64,000 nt of DNA from Salinicola salarius (GCF_003206135.1 NZ_PZJT01000024.1:1-64000); one strand, 5' to 3'; counted from the first letter of the stretch, positions 9,026-17,934 are shown. The notes: generated from the sequence alone by a model not told the origin. Numbers and translations are program-made.

Positions 9026-9526
9026 ATGTCGACTCCTATCCAAAAGCGAGGTCTGCCGTTTCGAGACTCCGGCGATATCCTTACAGGCGGTATTCTACTG
9101 ATCGCCTCTGTTGTGCTGTTGTTCTGTTTGATTCCCAATTATATCGGTGAACCGCCCATACTTCAGAATCCTATGATGTCACCGCGTTGGCTGCCGCGCA
9201 TAGTGGGATGGTTAATGTTTGGCTTATCCATTTTGTTGATTGTACAGGGTATGCTGATTGATAATACTGCTAAAGAGGATGGGCGGCGCATTGTAAAAGG
9301 GTCCCACCCTCGTTTCGCTCTGATGATCGTGGCACTCTTGGTCTACTCAGTACTATTTGAGACGTTGGGTGCTGTAATTTCTGGCATTCTGGCTACGCTA
9401 ATTCTTTTTGCCGCCCACCCGATACGTGCTTACTGGCCCTACAGTTTGGCCATCGCCTTTCCGATAGTCGTTACCTTAATATTCGTCAATCTCATGAATG
9501 TGCCACTTCCTGTAGTGCCTTTTTGA
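9026..9526 (+). CDS. TctB family small membrane subunit (TTT system 1)
   Basis: A 166-residue protein with four predicted membrane segments, the normal plan for TctB: helix near residues 20-40 (GGILLIASVVLLFCLIP), a loop with PMMSPRWLPRIVG, a helix at 60-75, and two C-terminal helices. It partners TctA in the inner membrane. ATG 9026 is selected because a GAGGTGA ribosome-binding site ends 5 bases upstream; the earlier GTG lies inside that site. Sequence conservation in this family is low, so the call rests on topology plus position between tctC and tctA. Confidence 0.85.
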   Translation: MSTPIQKRGLPFRDSGDILTGGILLIASVVLLFCLIPNYIGEPPILQNPMMSPRWLPRIVGWLMFGLSILLIVQGMLIDNTAKEDGRRIVKGSHPRFALMIVALLVYSVLFETLGAVISGILATLILFAAHPIRAYWPYSLAIAFPIVVTLIFVNLMNVPLPVVPF

Positions 9527-9558
9527 GACATATCATTTAACTTGGTTCTAGGTGACGT

Positions 9559-11067
9559 ATGGAAATAGTTTCGGAAGCTCTTCAGCTTGTTTTTCATTAC
9601 GAGAACTTTCTAGCTATTGCGCTGGGGGTCGTGATTGGTGTCGTCGTTGGATCTATACCCGGTCTGACAGCCACCATGGCAGTAGCGCTGGCGCTGCCGT
9701 TCACATTTTCGATGGAACCGGTCGCCGCTATTCTGCTACTAGTCGGCATCTATAAAGGCGGTATGTACGGGGGATCGATTACCGCTATTCTGATTCGCAC
9801 TCCGGGGTCGCCTGCATCGGCATGCACATTGCTTGACGGTTATCCGATGGCTCAGCAGGGGCACGCCAAGAAAGCGCTAAAGACAGCGCTGTATTCTTCG
9901 GTTATTGCCGATTTTATATCTAATATCGCATTGATATTCTTTGCGGCTTATTTAGCTAAAATTGCCCTTAACTTCGGTGCTCCGGAGTTTTTCTGGCTGA
10001 TCTGTTTTTCGCTGACCATTATCATTTCGCTTGCTAGTGGGTCGATGATAAAGGGGCTGTTGGCGGCGCTGATGGGAATTCTGCTCTCGCTGGTGGGGCT
10101 GGATGAAGTTTTTGGTTCGCAGCGTCTAACCTTCGGAAACTACAATTTGATGGACTCCATCTCGTTTATTCCGTTATTGATTGGGCTGTTCGCGATACCT
10201 GAGATAATCGAGTTCTATCGCAAGAAGGCGGTCCCACATGTTCGGGCTAAGGCTAGTGGGGCTGGGCTATCACTTGCCGAACTCAAGCGCTCCATGAAAT
10301 GCATAGTGCGTGGCAGCCTGATCGGAGTGATTATCGGAGCTATTCCCGGTACCGGGGCCACCGCAGCCGCTTTCATCTCCTATAGTGATGCTCGCCGACG
10401 TTCTCCACGCCGAGAAAATTTCGGCAAGGGTGAGGTGGAAGGGGTGGCCGCCTCAGAAGCTGGGAATAACGGTGTGGCCGGTGCCACCTTGATCCCGCTG
10501 TTGTCGTTGGGCATTCCTGGGGACGTGATCACTGCGATTATCTTGGGGGCCTTTATGGTTCATGGTTTAACGCCCGGCCCTGTTCTGTTTCAAGAGAACT
10601 TACCCTTAATCTACGCGCTGTTCATGGGTATCATGTGCAGCTCGCTAGTGCTATTGATTGTCGGCAATGGAGCCATTAAATACTTCTCACTTATTGCTGA
10701 GATTCCTAAGGAAATTCTCTTTCCTATCGTATTGATGTTTTGCGCCTACGGTGCTTATGCCGTGAATAACAATATCTTCGATGTTTGGCTGATGCTGGGA
10801 TTCGGTGTCATGGGATATGTTTTCAATCGTGCTGCGATTCCGGCGGCTCCCTTCCTTATTGGCTTTATCCTTGGGCCAATGTTCGAGGACAATTTAAGGC
10901 GCTCATTATTGATCGGTCAGAATGACTTGTCGGTCTTCGTTCGTGGACCTATCACTTGGTTCTTCATCGCACTGACTGTAGGGTCGATTCTGCTAGCTCT
11001 CTATCGCTTTGTCTCCTCGCGTCGTCACTCTTCGCACGGTGACAACACCTCCCAGGAGGCGCCATGA
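9559..11067 (+). CDS. TctA family large membrane subunit (TTT system 1)
   Basis: A 502-residue carrier subunit with the two conserved glycine-rich loops of TctA: GVVVGSIPGLTATMAVALAL near residue 28 and GVIIGAIPGTGATAAAFISY near 255, plus YKGGMYGGSITAILI and SEAGNNGVAGATLIPLLSL. About eleven membrane segments are expected. It would move the ligand across the inner membrane using an ion gradient. The 3' end overlaps the following oxidoreductase gene by ATGA, indicating that transport and the enzyme are co-expressed. Confidence 0.95.
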   Translation: MEIVSEALQLVFHYENFLAIALGVVIGVVVGSIPGLTATMAVALALPFTFSMEPVAAILLLVGIYKGGMYGGSITAILIRTPGSPASACTLLDGYPMAQQGHAKKALKTALYSSVIADFISNIALIFFAAYLAKIALNFGAPEFFWLICFSLTIIISLASGSMIKGLLAALMGILLSLVGLDEVFGSQRLTFGNYNLMDSISFIPLLIGLFAIPEIIEFYRKKAVPHVRAKASGAGLSLAELKRSMKCIVRGSLIGVIIGAIPGTGATAAAFISYSDARRRSPRRENFGKGEVEGVAASEAGNNGVAGATLIPLLSLGIPGDVITAIILGAFMVHGLTPGPVLFQENLPLIYALFMGIMCSSLVLLIVGNGAIKYFSLIAEIPKEILFPIVLMFCAYGAYAVNNNIFDVWLMLGFGVMGYVFNRAAIPAAPFLIGFILGPMFEDNLRRSLLIGQNDLSVFVRGPITWFFIALTVGSILLALYRFVSSRRHSSHGDNTSQEAP

Positions 11068-12080
11068 GCACTATGCGTGCTATCGAGATTATAGCGTCGG
11101 GCGAACCAGAGGTACTGCGCCTGACGCGACGTCCCGTACCGACGCACGGTAAGGGAGAGGTGTTGATTCAAGTTGCCTCCTTCGGCATTAATCGACCCGA
11201 TATTTTCCAGCGTCGAGGCAATTACCCGGTACCTCCCAACGTCACCGACATTCCGGGACTCGAGGTGGCTGGCAAAATTGTTGCGGGCGACCTCGACCAC
11301 ACCTACAACCCTTTTGGTCTGGCACTAGGTGATCGGGTCTGTGCTTTGCTGCAGGGAGGTGGTTACGCTGAGTATTGCGCTGTCCCATTGGTGCAGTGTC
11401 TACCCTATCCTGAGGGTTTTGATGATGTCGAGGCAGCGGCTTTACCCGAGACCTACTTCACGGTATGGAGCAATGTCTTTCAACGCGCCGCCTTAGGCCA
11501 GGGACCGCTCGGTCAGGATGAGAGCTTGCTAGTACAAGGTGGCAGTAGCGGTATCGGCACGGTGGCTATCCAGTTGGCGGCACAGCGGGGGCATCGCGTT
11601 TTCGCCACGGCGGGTTCGCGTGAAAAATGCAATTTCTGCGAATCACTGGGCGCCGAACGAGCGCTCAACTATCGCGAGTTGGATTTTGCCTCCGAGGTTA
11701 TGTCGTTGACTGACGGTCGTGGTGTAGATGTGATCCTCGATATGGTGGGCGGTGATTATCTGCCGCGCGAGCTGGCCTGCGTTGCCGACGATGGGCGGAT
11801 TGTGATCATTGCGTTGCAGCGTGGGAAGGAGGCAACTATTCCACTGTCTGACATCCTGCGCCGCCGCGTGACTATGACTGGCTCTACTCTGCGCCCGCAG
11901 GGTGCTTCCTTTAAAGGGGCGATCGCCAGGGAACTGCACACTGAAGTCTGGCCATTGCTGGCCAGCCGAACCATTAAACCGATTATAGAGACTGTCTTGT
12001 CGGCGGAGAGTATTGTCGAGGCGCACCAAATGATGGAAGCGGGCAAGCATAAGGGAAAGATCATGCTGAGCTGGGATTAA
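11064..12080 (+). CDS. Zinc-independent quinone oxidoreductase (MDR family)
   Basis: A 338-residue medium-chain reductase of the quinone oxidoreductase/PIG3 type. It has the GroES-like half (GINRPDIFQRRGNYPVPP, PGLEVAGKI) and an NADPH-binding Rossmann half (VQGGSSGIGTVAIQLA near residue 158, then ATAGSREKC). The structural-zinc cysteine cluster is absent, as usual in this subgroup. It overlaps tctA by 4 bases, so it is in the transporter operon. Reduction of an enone or quinone intermediate is the family's chemistry; the substrate here is unknown. Confidence 0.88.
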   Translation: MSTMRAIEIIASGEPEVLRLTRRPVPTHGKGEVLIQVASFGINRPDIFQRRGNYPVPPNVTDIPGLEVAGKIVAGDLDHTYNPFGLALGDRVCALLQGGGYAEYCAVPLVQCLPYPEGFDDVEAAALPETYFTVWSNVFQRAALGQGPLGQDESLLVQGGSSGIGTVAIQLAAQRGHRVFATAGSREKCNFCESLGAERALNYRELDFASEVMSLTDGRGVDVILDMVGGDYLPRELACVADDGRIVIIALQRGKEATIPLSDILRRRVTMTGSTLRPQGASFKGAIARELHTEVWPLLASRTIKPIIETVLSAESIVEAHQMMEAGKHKGKIMLSWD

Positions 12081-12161
12081 TCTAGGCGATCGTTATCAGG
12101 CTGCTGCCGATGTCGTGAGGCAACTGACCTGATCCTTTTTATCTGTAGCGAGGTACTCCAT

Positions 12162-13523
12162 ATGAACGATTCTTTTCTCAGCCCTGACCGGATTCGGGAT
12201 TGCTTCTCACGTGCGATTTCTGACATGTATCGGGAGGAAGTGCCTCAGTACGGCACTCTGCTGGAGCTAGTCGAGCAGGTTAACCGTGCCACGCTTGAGC
12301 GCCACCCGGCCCAACAGAAGGCAATGGCTGAAGATGGAGAACTTGAGCGACTCGGAATCGAAAGACATGGCGCGATCCGTGTGGGCAGCGCAGAAGAGCT
12401 GGCACTGCTTCGACGTATGTTCGCCGTAATGGGCATGTTCCCGGTAGGCTACTACGACCTTTCTATGGCCGGTGTACCGGTACATTCTACCGCATTTCGC
12501 CCCGTCGACGATGAGGCCTTACGCCGAAATCCTTTTCGCCTATTTACTTCGCTGTTGCGCTTGGAGCTGATCGCCGATACCGAGCTGCGTGAGCGAGCAG
12601 CCAACATCATAGCCTCGCGTAAGATTGTCACTTCGCAGGCAATGGCGCTGATAGAGCGGTACGAGGCGAAGGGCGGGCTAACCGAATCAGAGGCCAAATG
12701 CTTCGTTGCGGAGGCGCTGGAGACCTTTCGCTGGCATCGCGATGCGACCGTTGATCTAGCCACCTATGAAAAATTACATGCTGAGCACCGCCTGGTTGCT
12801 GATGTGGTCTGCTTTCGTGGCCCACATATTAACCATCTTACCCCGCGCACACTGGATATTGATGAAGTGCAGCGGCGTATGCCAGCTACTGGCATCACGC
12901 CCAAGGCTATCATCGAAGGTCCTCCGTGGCGGTGCTGCCCGATCCTGCTTCGACAGACGAGTTTCAAGGCGCTGGAGGAATCGATCTTCTTCGCCGACGA
13001 ATCCCAAGGGCGACATGCTGCTCGGTTCGGGGAAATTGAACAGCGCGGCGTGGCATTGACTCGCAAGGGCAGAGAACTTTATGACCATATACTAGCCGCT
13101 TCATGTGAGGGGGGCGACGATAACGAGGCCCACCAGGAACACTTGCGTGAGGTCTTCGCTGCTATTCCCGACGATGAAGCGACACTGCGCCGAGATGGCT
13201 TGGCTTTTTTTCATTATCGTGCTGTGCCGGGTGCCAAAACGTTAGAGGAAGCCGGTTTCGACCGGATCGAGGCATTGATCGAACAGGGTGTCCTGATCGC
13301 TACGCCAATGACCTACGAAGACTTCCTTCCGGTCAGCGCAGCAGGCATCTTCCAGTCGAATTTGAACGATGGGATGCGCGATCAATATGTCAGTCGGTCT
13401 AGACAAGACCTTTTTGAACAGGCGCTTGGCGAGACTGTAATAGATGAAATTGAGCTCTATGAACGTCGCCAGCAGGCATCGCTCGAGCGCGCATTGGCTC
13501 AATTAAAAGTGGCGTTGGGTTGA
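12162..13523 (+). CDS. DUF1338 family, 2-oxoadipate dioxygenase/decarboxylase-like (HglS/YdcJ type)
   Basis: A 453-residue VOC-fold protein. Characterised relatives (HglS of Pseudomonas putida) convert 2-oxoadipate to D-2-hydroxyglutarate with O2 and an Fe(II) held by two His and one Glu. The matching signatures are visible: PVHSTAFRP at about residue 105 (metal His and substrate Arg), RGPHINHLTPRTLDID at about 224 (second His), and a Glu-rich stretch near 288. Length matches the family. It follows the oxidoreductase by 81 bases and probably ends the same transcription unit. Activity on 2-oxoadipate is family inference; a related 2-oxo acid is possible. Confidence 0.82.
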   Translation: MNDSFLSPDRIRDCFSRAISDMYREEVPQYGTLLELVEQVNRATLERHPAQQKAMAEDGELERLGIERHGAIRVGSAEELALLRRMFAVMGMFPVGYYDLSMAGVPVHSTAFRPVDDEALRRNPFRLFTSLLRLELIADTELRERAANIIASRKIVTSQAMALIERYEAKGGLTESEAKCFVAEALETFRWHRDATVDLATYEKLHAEHRLVADVVCFRGPHINHLTPRTLDIDEVQRRMPATGITPKAIIEGPPWRCCPILLRQTSFKALEESIFFADESQGRHAARFGEIEQRGVALTRKGRELYDHILAASCEGGDDNEAHQEHLREVFAAIPDDEATLRRDGLAFFHYRAVPGAKTLEEAGFDRIEALIEQGVLIATPMTYEDFLPVSAAGIFQSNLNDGMRDQYVSRSRQDLFEQALGETVIDEIELYERRQQASLERALAQLKVALG

Positions 13524-13535
13524 GCATCGGCCACA

Positions 13536-13645
13536 CCTGACCTGCCACGGGATTTTTCCTCCATCGTCGATTAGAGTCCGATCTAACCGGAGGACGGACG
13601 ATGAAACGAGCAAGATTCACGGAAGAGCAGATTATCGGCATGAAG
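13536..13645 (+). pseudogene. Left remnant of an IS3-family element (IS407-like) with truncated orfA
   Basis: A likely left end (TGACCTGCCACGGGATTTTT) at 13536 is followed by the first codons of an IS3-type OrfA, ATG 13601 with residues MKRARFTEEQIIGM. The reading frame then stops where the IS beginning at 13646 is inserted. The matching right part of the same element type is at 14840-15047, and the middle (rest of orfA, first half of orfB) is missing. Confidence 0.65.
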
Positions 13646-13697
13646 TGACCCCCTCCAGAACTGCACAGGGTTATAGTGCAGCCATCAGGGGGACAGG

Positions 13698-14009
13698 ATG
13701 AGCGACGACAACTCCATCAAGCGATGGACCGCGAAGCGCAAGGCCGCCGTGGTCATGGATATCTTCAAGGGCAAGACCACGGCTGCTGAGGTGGCTCGCC
13801 AGTACGATCTCACTGTCTCCGAGATCGAGGGCTGGATCGATGAAGCCCAGCGCAGCATGGAGAACGGGTTCAAGGCCCGCCCCAAGGACATCCGTGAGCA
13901 GTACGAGTCCGAGCTCCGAGAGACCAAGGAGGCACTGGGCGAAGCTCATCTGCAGATCTATGCGCTAAAAAAATTCAAGCGCCTGCTCGACGAGGACGAG
14001 AATTCATAA
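13698..14009 (+). CDS. IS transposase OrfA (helix-turn-helix protein)
   Basis: A 103-residue IS3-type OrfA: a helix-turn-helix near residues 15-50 (AKRKAAVVMDIFKGKTTAAE, then VARQYDLTVSEIEGWIDEA) followed by a charged helical region. Near the 3' end CTA AAA AAA supplies a slippery site where the ribosome could move back one base into orfB, as is known for IS3 elements. It appears intact, although the orfB needed for transposition is broken. Confidence 0.8.
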   Translation: MSDDNSIKRWTAKRKAAVVMDIFKGKTTAAEVARQYDLTVSEIEGWIDEAQRSMENGFKARPKDIREQYESELRETKEALGEAHLQIYALKKFKRLLDEDENS

Positions 14010-14044
14010 GGTCGCTGCAGGCGCAACTGGCCGAGGAAGGCCAT

Positions 14045-14816
14045 GTGGTATCGCTCGTCAAGCTCTGCCGCTGGCTGGGGTTCCCCCGGCGGAGCCTGTA
14101 TTACCGGCCCAAGCTGCGGCAGCGTATCATCAATGTCGATCTGGCGGCACGGGTGAAGCTGACCCTGGAGCGGTTCCCCACCTATGGCTATGGCCGCCTG
14201 GCTTGTGTTCTGGGTGAGAACCGCAAGCCAATACAGCGCATCCTGCAGTTGAAAGACTGGCAGGTGCGCAAGCGGCCACAGGGCTTCCGCCCGCGTGCCA
14301 AGAGCCTTCCGTCTGTCGCGTCACGGCCTGATGAACGCTGGGCAACGGATCTTACGCACGTGTGGTGCGGCAAGGATCGGCGGGCTAGTCTGGCGGATCA
14401 TTGATTGCTGTACGCGAGAGATCCTCGGCTGGCGATTATCGGACAGCAGCAAGACCGCTGAGGCCGCGCTGGAGGAAGCGCTGATCTATCGATTGGGGGC
14501 ACTGGGACGTGTTCAGCAACCGCTGGCACTACGCTCCGACAACGGCCTGGTCTTCAGCAGCCGGCACTACAAGGGCACGGTGAAGGCCTATGGTCTCATC
14601 CAGGAGTTCACGATGCCGTATACACCGGAACAGAACGGGCTCGTGGAGCGCTTCTTCCGATCCTTGAAGGAGGAGTGCATCTGGCTCCATCGCTTCGAGT
14701 CGCTGGGCCAAGCCAGGGCCGTGATCGACCGTTGGATCCGATACTACAACGAAGAGCGGCCACATCAGTCGCTGGACTATGTGGCACCCAGGGCACACCC
14801 CGCATTAGCTGCGTAG
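14045..14816 (+). pseudogene. IS transposase OrfB, disrupted by a frameshift near 14380-14400
   Basis: The first part (from 14045, open to 14404) contains HTH_21-like residues (YGYGRLACVLG) and the first catalytic Asp (WATDLTH). The continuation (RIIDCCTREILGW, SDNGLVFSS with the second Asp, NGLVERFFRSLKEE with the Glu, then YYNEERPHQSLDY) is in another frame ending at 14816. All DDE residues exist but are split across frames at about GGCGGGCTAGTCTGGC, so no full-length integrase is made. Additional programmed shifting at this place is unlikely because there is no slippery run. Confidence 0.8.
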
Positions 14817-14839
14817 GGTGTGCAGAAACCAGGGGGTCA

Positions 14840-15047
14840 TTACAATAGTCGCTGGATGAAAGTTCGGTGGCAGGTCAATGCCTCGCCATGATCCCGGAAA
14901 CCTTGATATCCGGGCGACGAGTCGCGCGTGAATTGACAGCGTTTCTCGAACAGAGGGTAAAGCCCGGCATGATCGTATCGGACAATGGTACCGAACTGAC
15001 TTCCCCACGCTGGGGTGCCGAGCATCGAATCGAATGGCACTACATTG
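14840..15047 (+). pseudogene. Right remnant of an IS3-family orfB (integrase fragment)
   Basis: Codons from about 14849 read SLDESSVAGQCLAMIPETL, then SGRRVARELTAFLEQ, then MIVSDNGTELTS and WHYIA, a typical central part of an IS407/IS51-type OrfB including the second catalytic Asp (SDNGT). It lacks its start, the first Asp and the C-terminal Glu region. It ends exactly where the SDR gene's stop codon begins (15048), so an old IS breakpoint lies at that gene's 3' end. Confidence 0.7.
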
Positions 15048-15791
15048 CTAGCCGACCGTGACGCCGCCACATACGAAGAGGGTCTGGCCGGTAATAAAGC
15101 TGCTGCGCTCGTCGCAGTAAAAGCTAACGGCTTGCGCTACATCCTCAGGCTGGCCCATGCGACCTAGCGGAATATTATCGATGATGTGACGAGCGCGTTC
15201 GGAGTCGGGTGGGTTGTTCTGCCAAAAGGCACTAGTGGCTATGGGGCCAGGTGCGACACAGTTGACGGTAATGCCGTACTCTGCCAACTCCAGCGCCCAA
15301 GTTCTGGCCATGGATTGCAGTGCTCCTTTGGTGGCGCTGTAAATAGTGCGCGCCTCCTTGCCCAGTACCACACGGCTGGTATTCAGCACTATACGACCCA
15401 TGCCGGAAGCCTTCATACTGGGCAGTAGCGCTTGGGTGCAGACCAGCGCCGAGCGTACGTTCAGGTGCATCAACTTGTCGAAGTCCTTGAGCCTTGCCTC
15501 CTCAAGCAGTGCCGGGGCGACGATACCCACGTTATTGACTAACCGGGTTACCGTATAATGCGCGGCGATCTCCTCCATTGCCTGCCGGGTGGCGTCGGCA
15601 TCGGCAAGGTCCACCTGACGTGCCTCCGCTTTCAGCGAGTCCGCTCCCGGCTCGACGATATCCACCACGATGACTTGATAGCCATCCTGCTGGAGTCGAA
15701 GTGCGATGGCCTGGCCGATATTCCTTGCTCCTCCAGTAACCACGGCGCAGTGGCGTCGAGAAGTTTGGCTTTGCGCAGCGTCTTGGCTCAT
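15048..15791 (-). CDS. SDR family oxidoreductase
   Basis: A 247-residue short-chain dehydrogenase/reductase. It has the NAD(P)-binding TGGARNIG at about residue 19, the NNVG motif (VNNVGIV), a catalytic Ser in NTSRV and the YSATKGA active-site Tyr-Lys pair near residue 155, and a FabG-like ending (GQTLFVCGGVTVG). It is last in the minus-strand operon with the transporter, YciI-like and muconolactone isomerase genes. The stop codon coincides with the border of an IS remnant, so a few native C-terminal residues may be lost, but the conserved core is complete. Confidence 0.88.
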   Translation of the reverse strand: MSQDAAQSQTSRRHCAVVTGGARNIGQAIALRLQQDGYQVIVVDIVEPGADSLKAEARQVDLADADATRQAMEEIAAHYTVTRLVNNVGIVAPALLEEARLKDFDKLMHLNVRSALVCTQALLPSMKASGMGRIVLNTSRVVLGKEARTIYSATKGALQSMARTWALELAEYGITVNCVAPGPIATSAFWQNNPPDSERARHIIDNIPLGRMGQPEDVAQAVSFYCDERSSFITGQTLFVCGGVTVG

Positions 15792-15882
15792 TCAGGTATC
15801 CTCGATGGCTCAATGCCGGTTGAACATATGTATGGTAGGCAATCGCTCTTCGATAAACACGACGAGGCAATTGGTAGGACTC

Positions 15883-16173
15883 TTAGGAATCGTCCTCGTG
15901 GATAGAGGAAGGATGACGACATAGTGGCTTCACCTGAATATCCATGTAGGGAAACAGGGGTAAGCCACTGATGAGATCCTGAAGTTCGGCATTGCCAGTG
16001 ACGTCAAAGATACTGACGTTGGCGTAGCTACCGGCGATCCGCCAAAGATGACGCCATTTGCCCTGCCGTTGCAGCTCCTGCGAGTAGGCTTTCTCTTTCG
16101 CCTTGATGTCAGCCGCTTGCTCGGGCGGCATGTCCGGCGGCAGCTTCACCGTCATTTCTACATGAAACAACAT
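15883..16173 (-). CDS. catC: Muconolactone delta-isomerase
   Basis: A 96-residue protein matching CatC throughout: start MLFHVEMTVKLPPDM, the active-site region RHLWRIAGSYANVSIFDV, then LPLFPYMDIQVKPLCRHPSS at the C-terminus. CatC converts (+)-muconolactone to 3-oxoadipate enol-lactone in the catechol branch of the beta-ketoadipate pathway, and works as a decamer. Here catA and catB are absent; it sits between an YciI-like gene and an SDR in an operon headed by a transporter. Either it still serves catechol breakdown (3-oxoadipate genes are 5 kb away) or it isomerises a related lactone. Confidence 0.9.
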   Translation of the reverse strand: MLFHVEMTVKLPPDMPPEQAADIKAKEKAYSQELQRQGKWRHLWRIAGSYANVSIFDVTGNAELQDLISGLPLFPYMDIQVKPLCRHPSSIHEDDS

Positions 16174-16216
16174 TGCGATTTCCCCATTGTATTTGCGCTA
16201 CGAGATTGTACTTGCG

Positions 16217-16513
16217 CTACAGAGTGTTCTTCCGATTCAGGTAGGCTTGCCGCCAGCGCACGATCTTGACCTCGGTGAATAACGCCGCCTGATGGAATGG
16301 ATCGGCCTCGATGAAGCGTTCGGCCTCTTCGCGGTTGTCTAGATCGACTAGGTAGATGCCGCCGGAAGCCGTCTTGCCATCATCGGAAAGCTTGGCGCCA
16401 CAAGCCAGCAAGATATTCACGTTGGCATTCAGATAATCCAAATGATCTTGGCGTACCTCCAAGCGCAGGGCGTGGCGGTCGGGCTTGTCGAAGGTTTCGA
16501 TCAGAAAAGGCAT
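16217..16513 (-). CDS. YciI-like (YCII superfamily) protein
   Basis: A 98-residue ferredoxin-like-fold protein: MPFLIETFDKPDRHALRLEV, then HLDYLNANVNILLACGAKLS, GGIYLVDLDNREEAERFIEADPFHQA with the usual conserved Asp-Pro, and IVRWRQAYLN. The catalytic His-Asp pair proposed for YciI proteins is represented by H24/D25 and the D-P-F-H motif. Function is unassigned for most of the family; relatives dehydrochlorinate or isomerise muconolactones (TftG-like). Adjacent to catC, an auxiliary lactone-processing role is plausible. ATG 16513 is used; the frame is open upstream but those residues overlap the transporter gene. Confidence 0.8.
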   Translation of the reverse strand: MPFLIETFDKPDRHALRLEVRQDHLDYLNANVNILLACGAKLSDDGKTASGGIYLVDLDNREEAERFIEADPFHQAALFTEVKIVRWRQAYLNRKNTL

Positions 16514-16539
16514 GTGCAAATCTCTGTTGGTAAACTTTG

Positions 16540-17874
16540 TCAGGCGCCGAGGTAACCCCAGATCAGCATGGCGCTGGCGTAGATGATTCCCAGATAGATC
16601 AGAATCAACACCATGTAGCCCATCACGTCGCGCAACTTCAAGCCGGAGATGGCCAGTACCGGGAGGATCCAGAACGGCTGGATCATGTTGCTCCACTGGT
16701 CACCGACCTGTACCGCTAGTGCCGTGGCTGCCTGGGAAGCCCCGATTTCCGTTGCGGCTTGCACCATGACCGGGCCCTGAACCGCCCACTGGCCGCCACC
16801 GGACGGTGCCAGCAGGTTGATGATGGCGCCGCTGATGAATGACCAGAGAGGAAGGGTTTGCGCGCTGGAGATATCAACGAAGATAGTGGCGAATGAAACC
16901 ACTAGGCCCGACCCCACCAGAATCCCCATGATCCCGGCATAGAAAGGGTATTGGACGACAATCCCCGAGACGATGCGAATCCCGTCCGCCAATGCGGCCA
17001 AGTAGTTGGCCGGCGAGGCAAACAGCAAGATACCCAGGAACAGGAAGGCAAAGTTGACGGTGTTGAGATTCAGCGAGCCACCATCAAAAATGTATAAAGC
17101 GATATACAGCATGCCTAGCAGGCCGATGCCGATACCCACCACTTTGCTACGATTCAGGCGCTCGGCAATGGTGATCTTGTCGTCTCCGACAAGAGGAGCT
17201 GCGGAGGGCTTGGCGACGGTACTTGGGTCGATTTCAACGATGTCTTTTTCCTGCTTGGGATGCAGCCAAGCATTAAAGAAGGGCAAAGTGAGCAGAATGA
17301 GAGCGCTGGTGATCAAGAGAATGGGCGAGAAGATAGTTTCGCTCAACGGGATTAGTCCGATTGCGTCCTCGAGGAAATGTCCTTCGGTGGCGATCAGAAG
17401 TGGCACACTTCCGGACAGGCCGATGCCGTAAAGGGCGAAACCCGAGTATGCAGCGGCGATCACCAGCGGGTAATGCAACCCTTTCACGTTGAGCGCCAGC
17501 TTCTGGGCAACGATGCCGCCGATTACCAGTCCAAAGCCCCAATTCAACCAACTGCCGATGCCGCCCACCAGGGTAGCAACGACAATAGCCATGAACGGTG
17601 TCTTGACGCGCGCGGCGAGGCGATTGAGGGCGCCATCCACCAATGGCGTCTTGGCCAGAATGTAGCCCGCCAGAAGGATGACCGTCATCTGCATGCTGAA
17701 AGCCAGCAAGTCCCAGAAGCCATCGCCCCAATAGCGTACTGCATTCAATGGGCTAGTATCCTGCAAGAGCACCGCCAGAAGCATTGTGAGGACGGTCAGG
17801 AGGATGGCGATGACTAGGGGGTCGGGCATGTAACGGTTAACGAGCCGGGTGAAGAAATTTGCCAGCGCATTCAT
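16540..17874 (-). CDS. AtoE family short-chain fatty acid transporter
   Basis: A 444-residue inner-membrane carrier with about eleven or more membrane segments. The AtoE-type signatures are clear: MPDPLVIAILLT near the N-terminus, GFWDLLAFSMQMT, FPWxxW-like NWGFGLVIGG, and the conserved C-terminal LLAPSGGGQWAVQGPV plus QVGDQWSNMIQPFW. It would import a short-chain carboxylate. ATG 17874 is chosen with a GAGG ribosome-binding site 10 bases upstream; another ATG 13 bases before is possible. It heads an operon with YciI, CatC and SDR genes and is preceded by the operator-like palindrome at 17916. Confidence 0.9.
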   Translation of the reverse strand: MNALANFFTRLVNRYMPDPLVIAILLTVLTMLLAVLLQDTSPLNAVRYWGDGFWDLLAFSMQMTVILLAGYILAKTPLVDGALNRLAARVKTPFMAIVVATLVGGIGSWLNWGFGLVIGGIVAQKLALNVKGLHYPLVIAAAYSGFALYGIGLSGSVPLLIATEGHFLEDAIGLIPLSETIFSPILLITSALILLTLPFFNAWLHPKQEKDIVEIDPSTVAKPSAAPLVGDDKITIAERLNRSKVVGIGIGLLGMLYIALYIFDGGSLNLNTVNFAFLFLGILLFASPANYLAALADGIRIVSGIVVQYPFYAGIMGILVGSGLVVSFATIFVDISSAQTLPLWSFISGAIINLLAPSGGGQWAVQGPVMVQAATEIGASQAATALAVQVGDQWSNMIQPFWILPVLAISGLKLRDVMGYMVLILIYLGIIYASAMLIWGYLGA

Positions 17875-17915
17875 AGGAAGCGGCCTCATTGTCGGCATGC
17901 ATGTCATTGTCTATT

Positions 17916-17934
17916 ATGTACGTTATGCGTACTT
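17916..17934. promoter_or_regulatory. Putative IclR-type operator, copy 2
   Basis: ATGTACGTTATGCGTACTT contains GTACG-N5-CGTAC and agrees with the copy at 3664 in 15 of 19 positions. It lies in the divergent region between the transporter operon (42 bases to its start) and the hydroxyacyl-CoA dehydrogenase operon (110 bases), so one bound regulator could control both. Confidence 0.55.

Larger units (their letters stand above)
13646..14839 (+). mobile_element. IS3-family insertion sequence, inactive by frameshift
   Basis: The element of about 1.19 kb is bounded by TGACCCCCT at 13646 and the inverted AGGGGGTCA ending at 14839; further in, the ends share TGCACA at similar spacing. It has orfA (13698-14009), an A7 slippery run at 13967-13973 suited to programmed -1 frameshifting, and orfB in two frames. 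No direct target duplication is seen at the borders, and the flanks are two non-adjacent pieces of another IS, which suggests a deletion event after insertion. Confidence 0.75.

Noticed and set aside
15821..15830. TGAACATATG, identical to the SorC half-site near 53.6 kb, upstream of the SDR gene
   Set aside because: A single half-site without a partner, far from the polyol locus. One chance match in this much sequence is not surprising.
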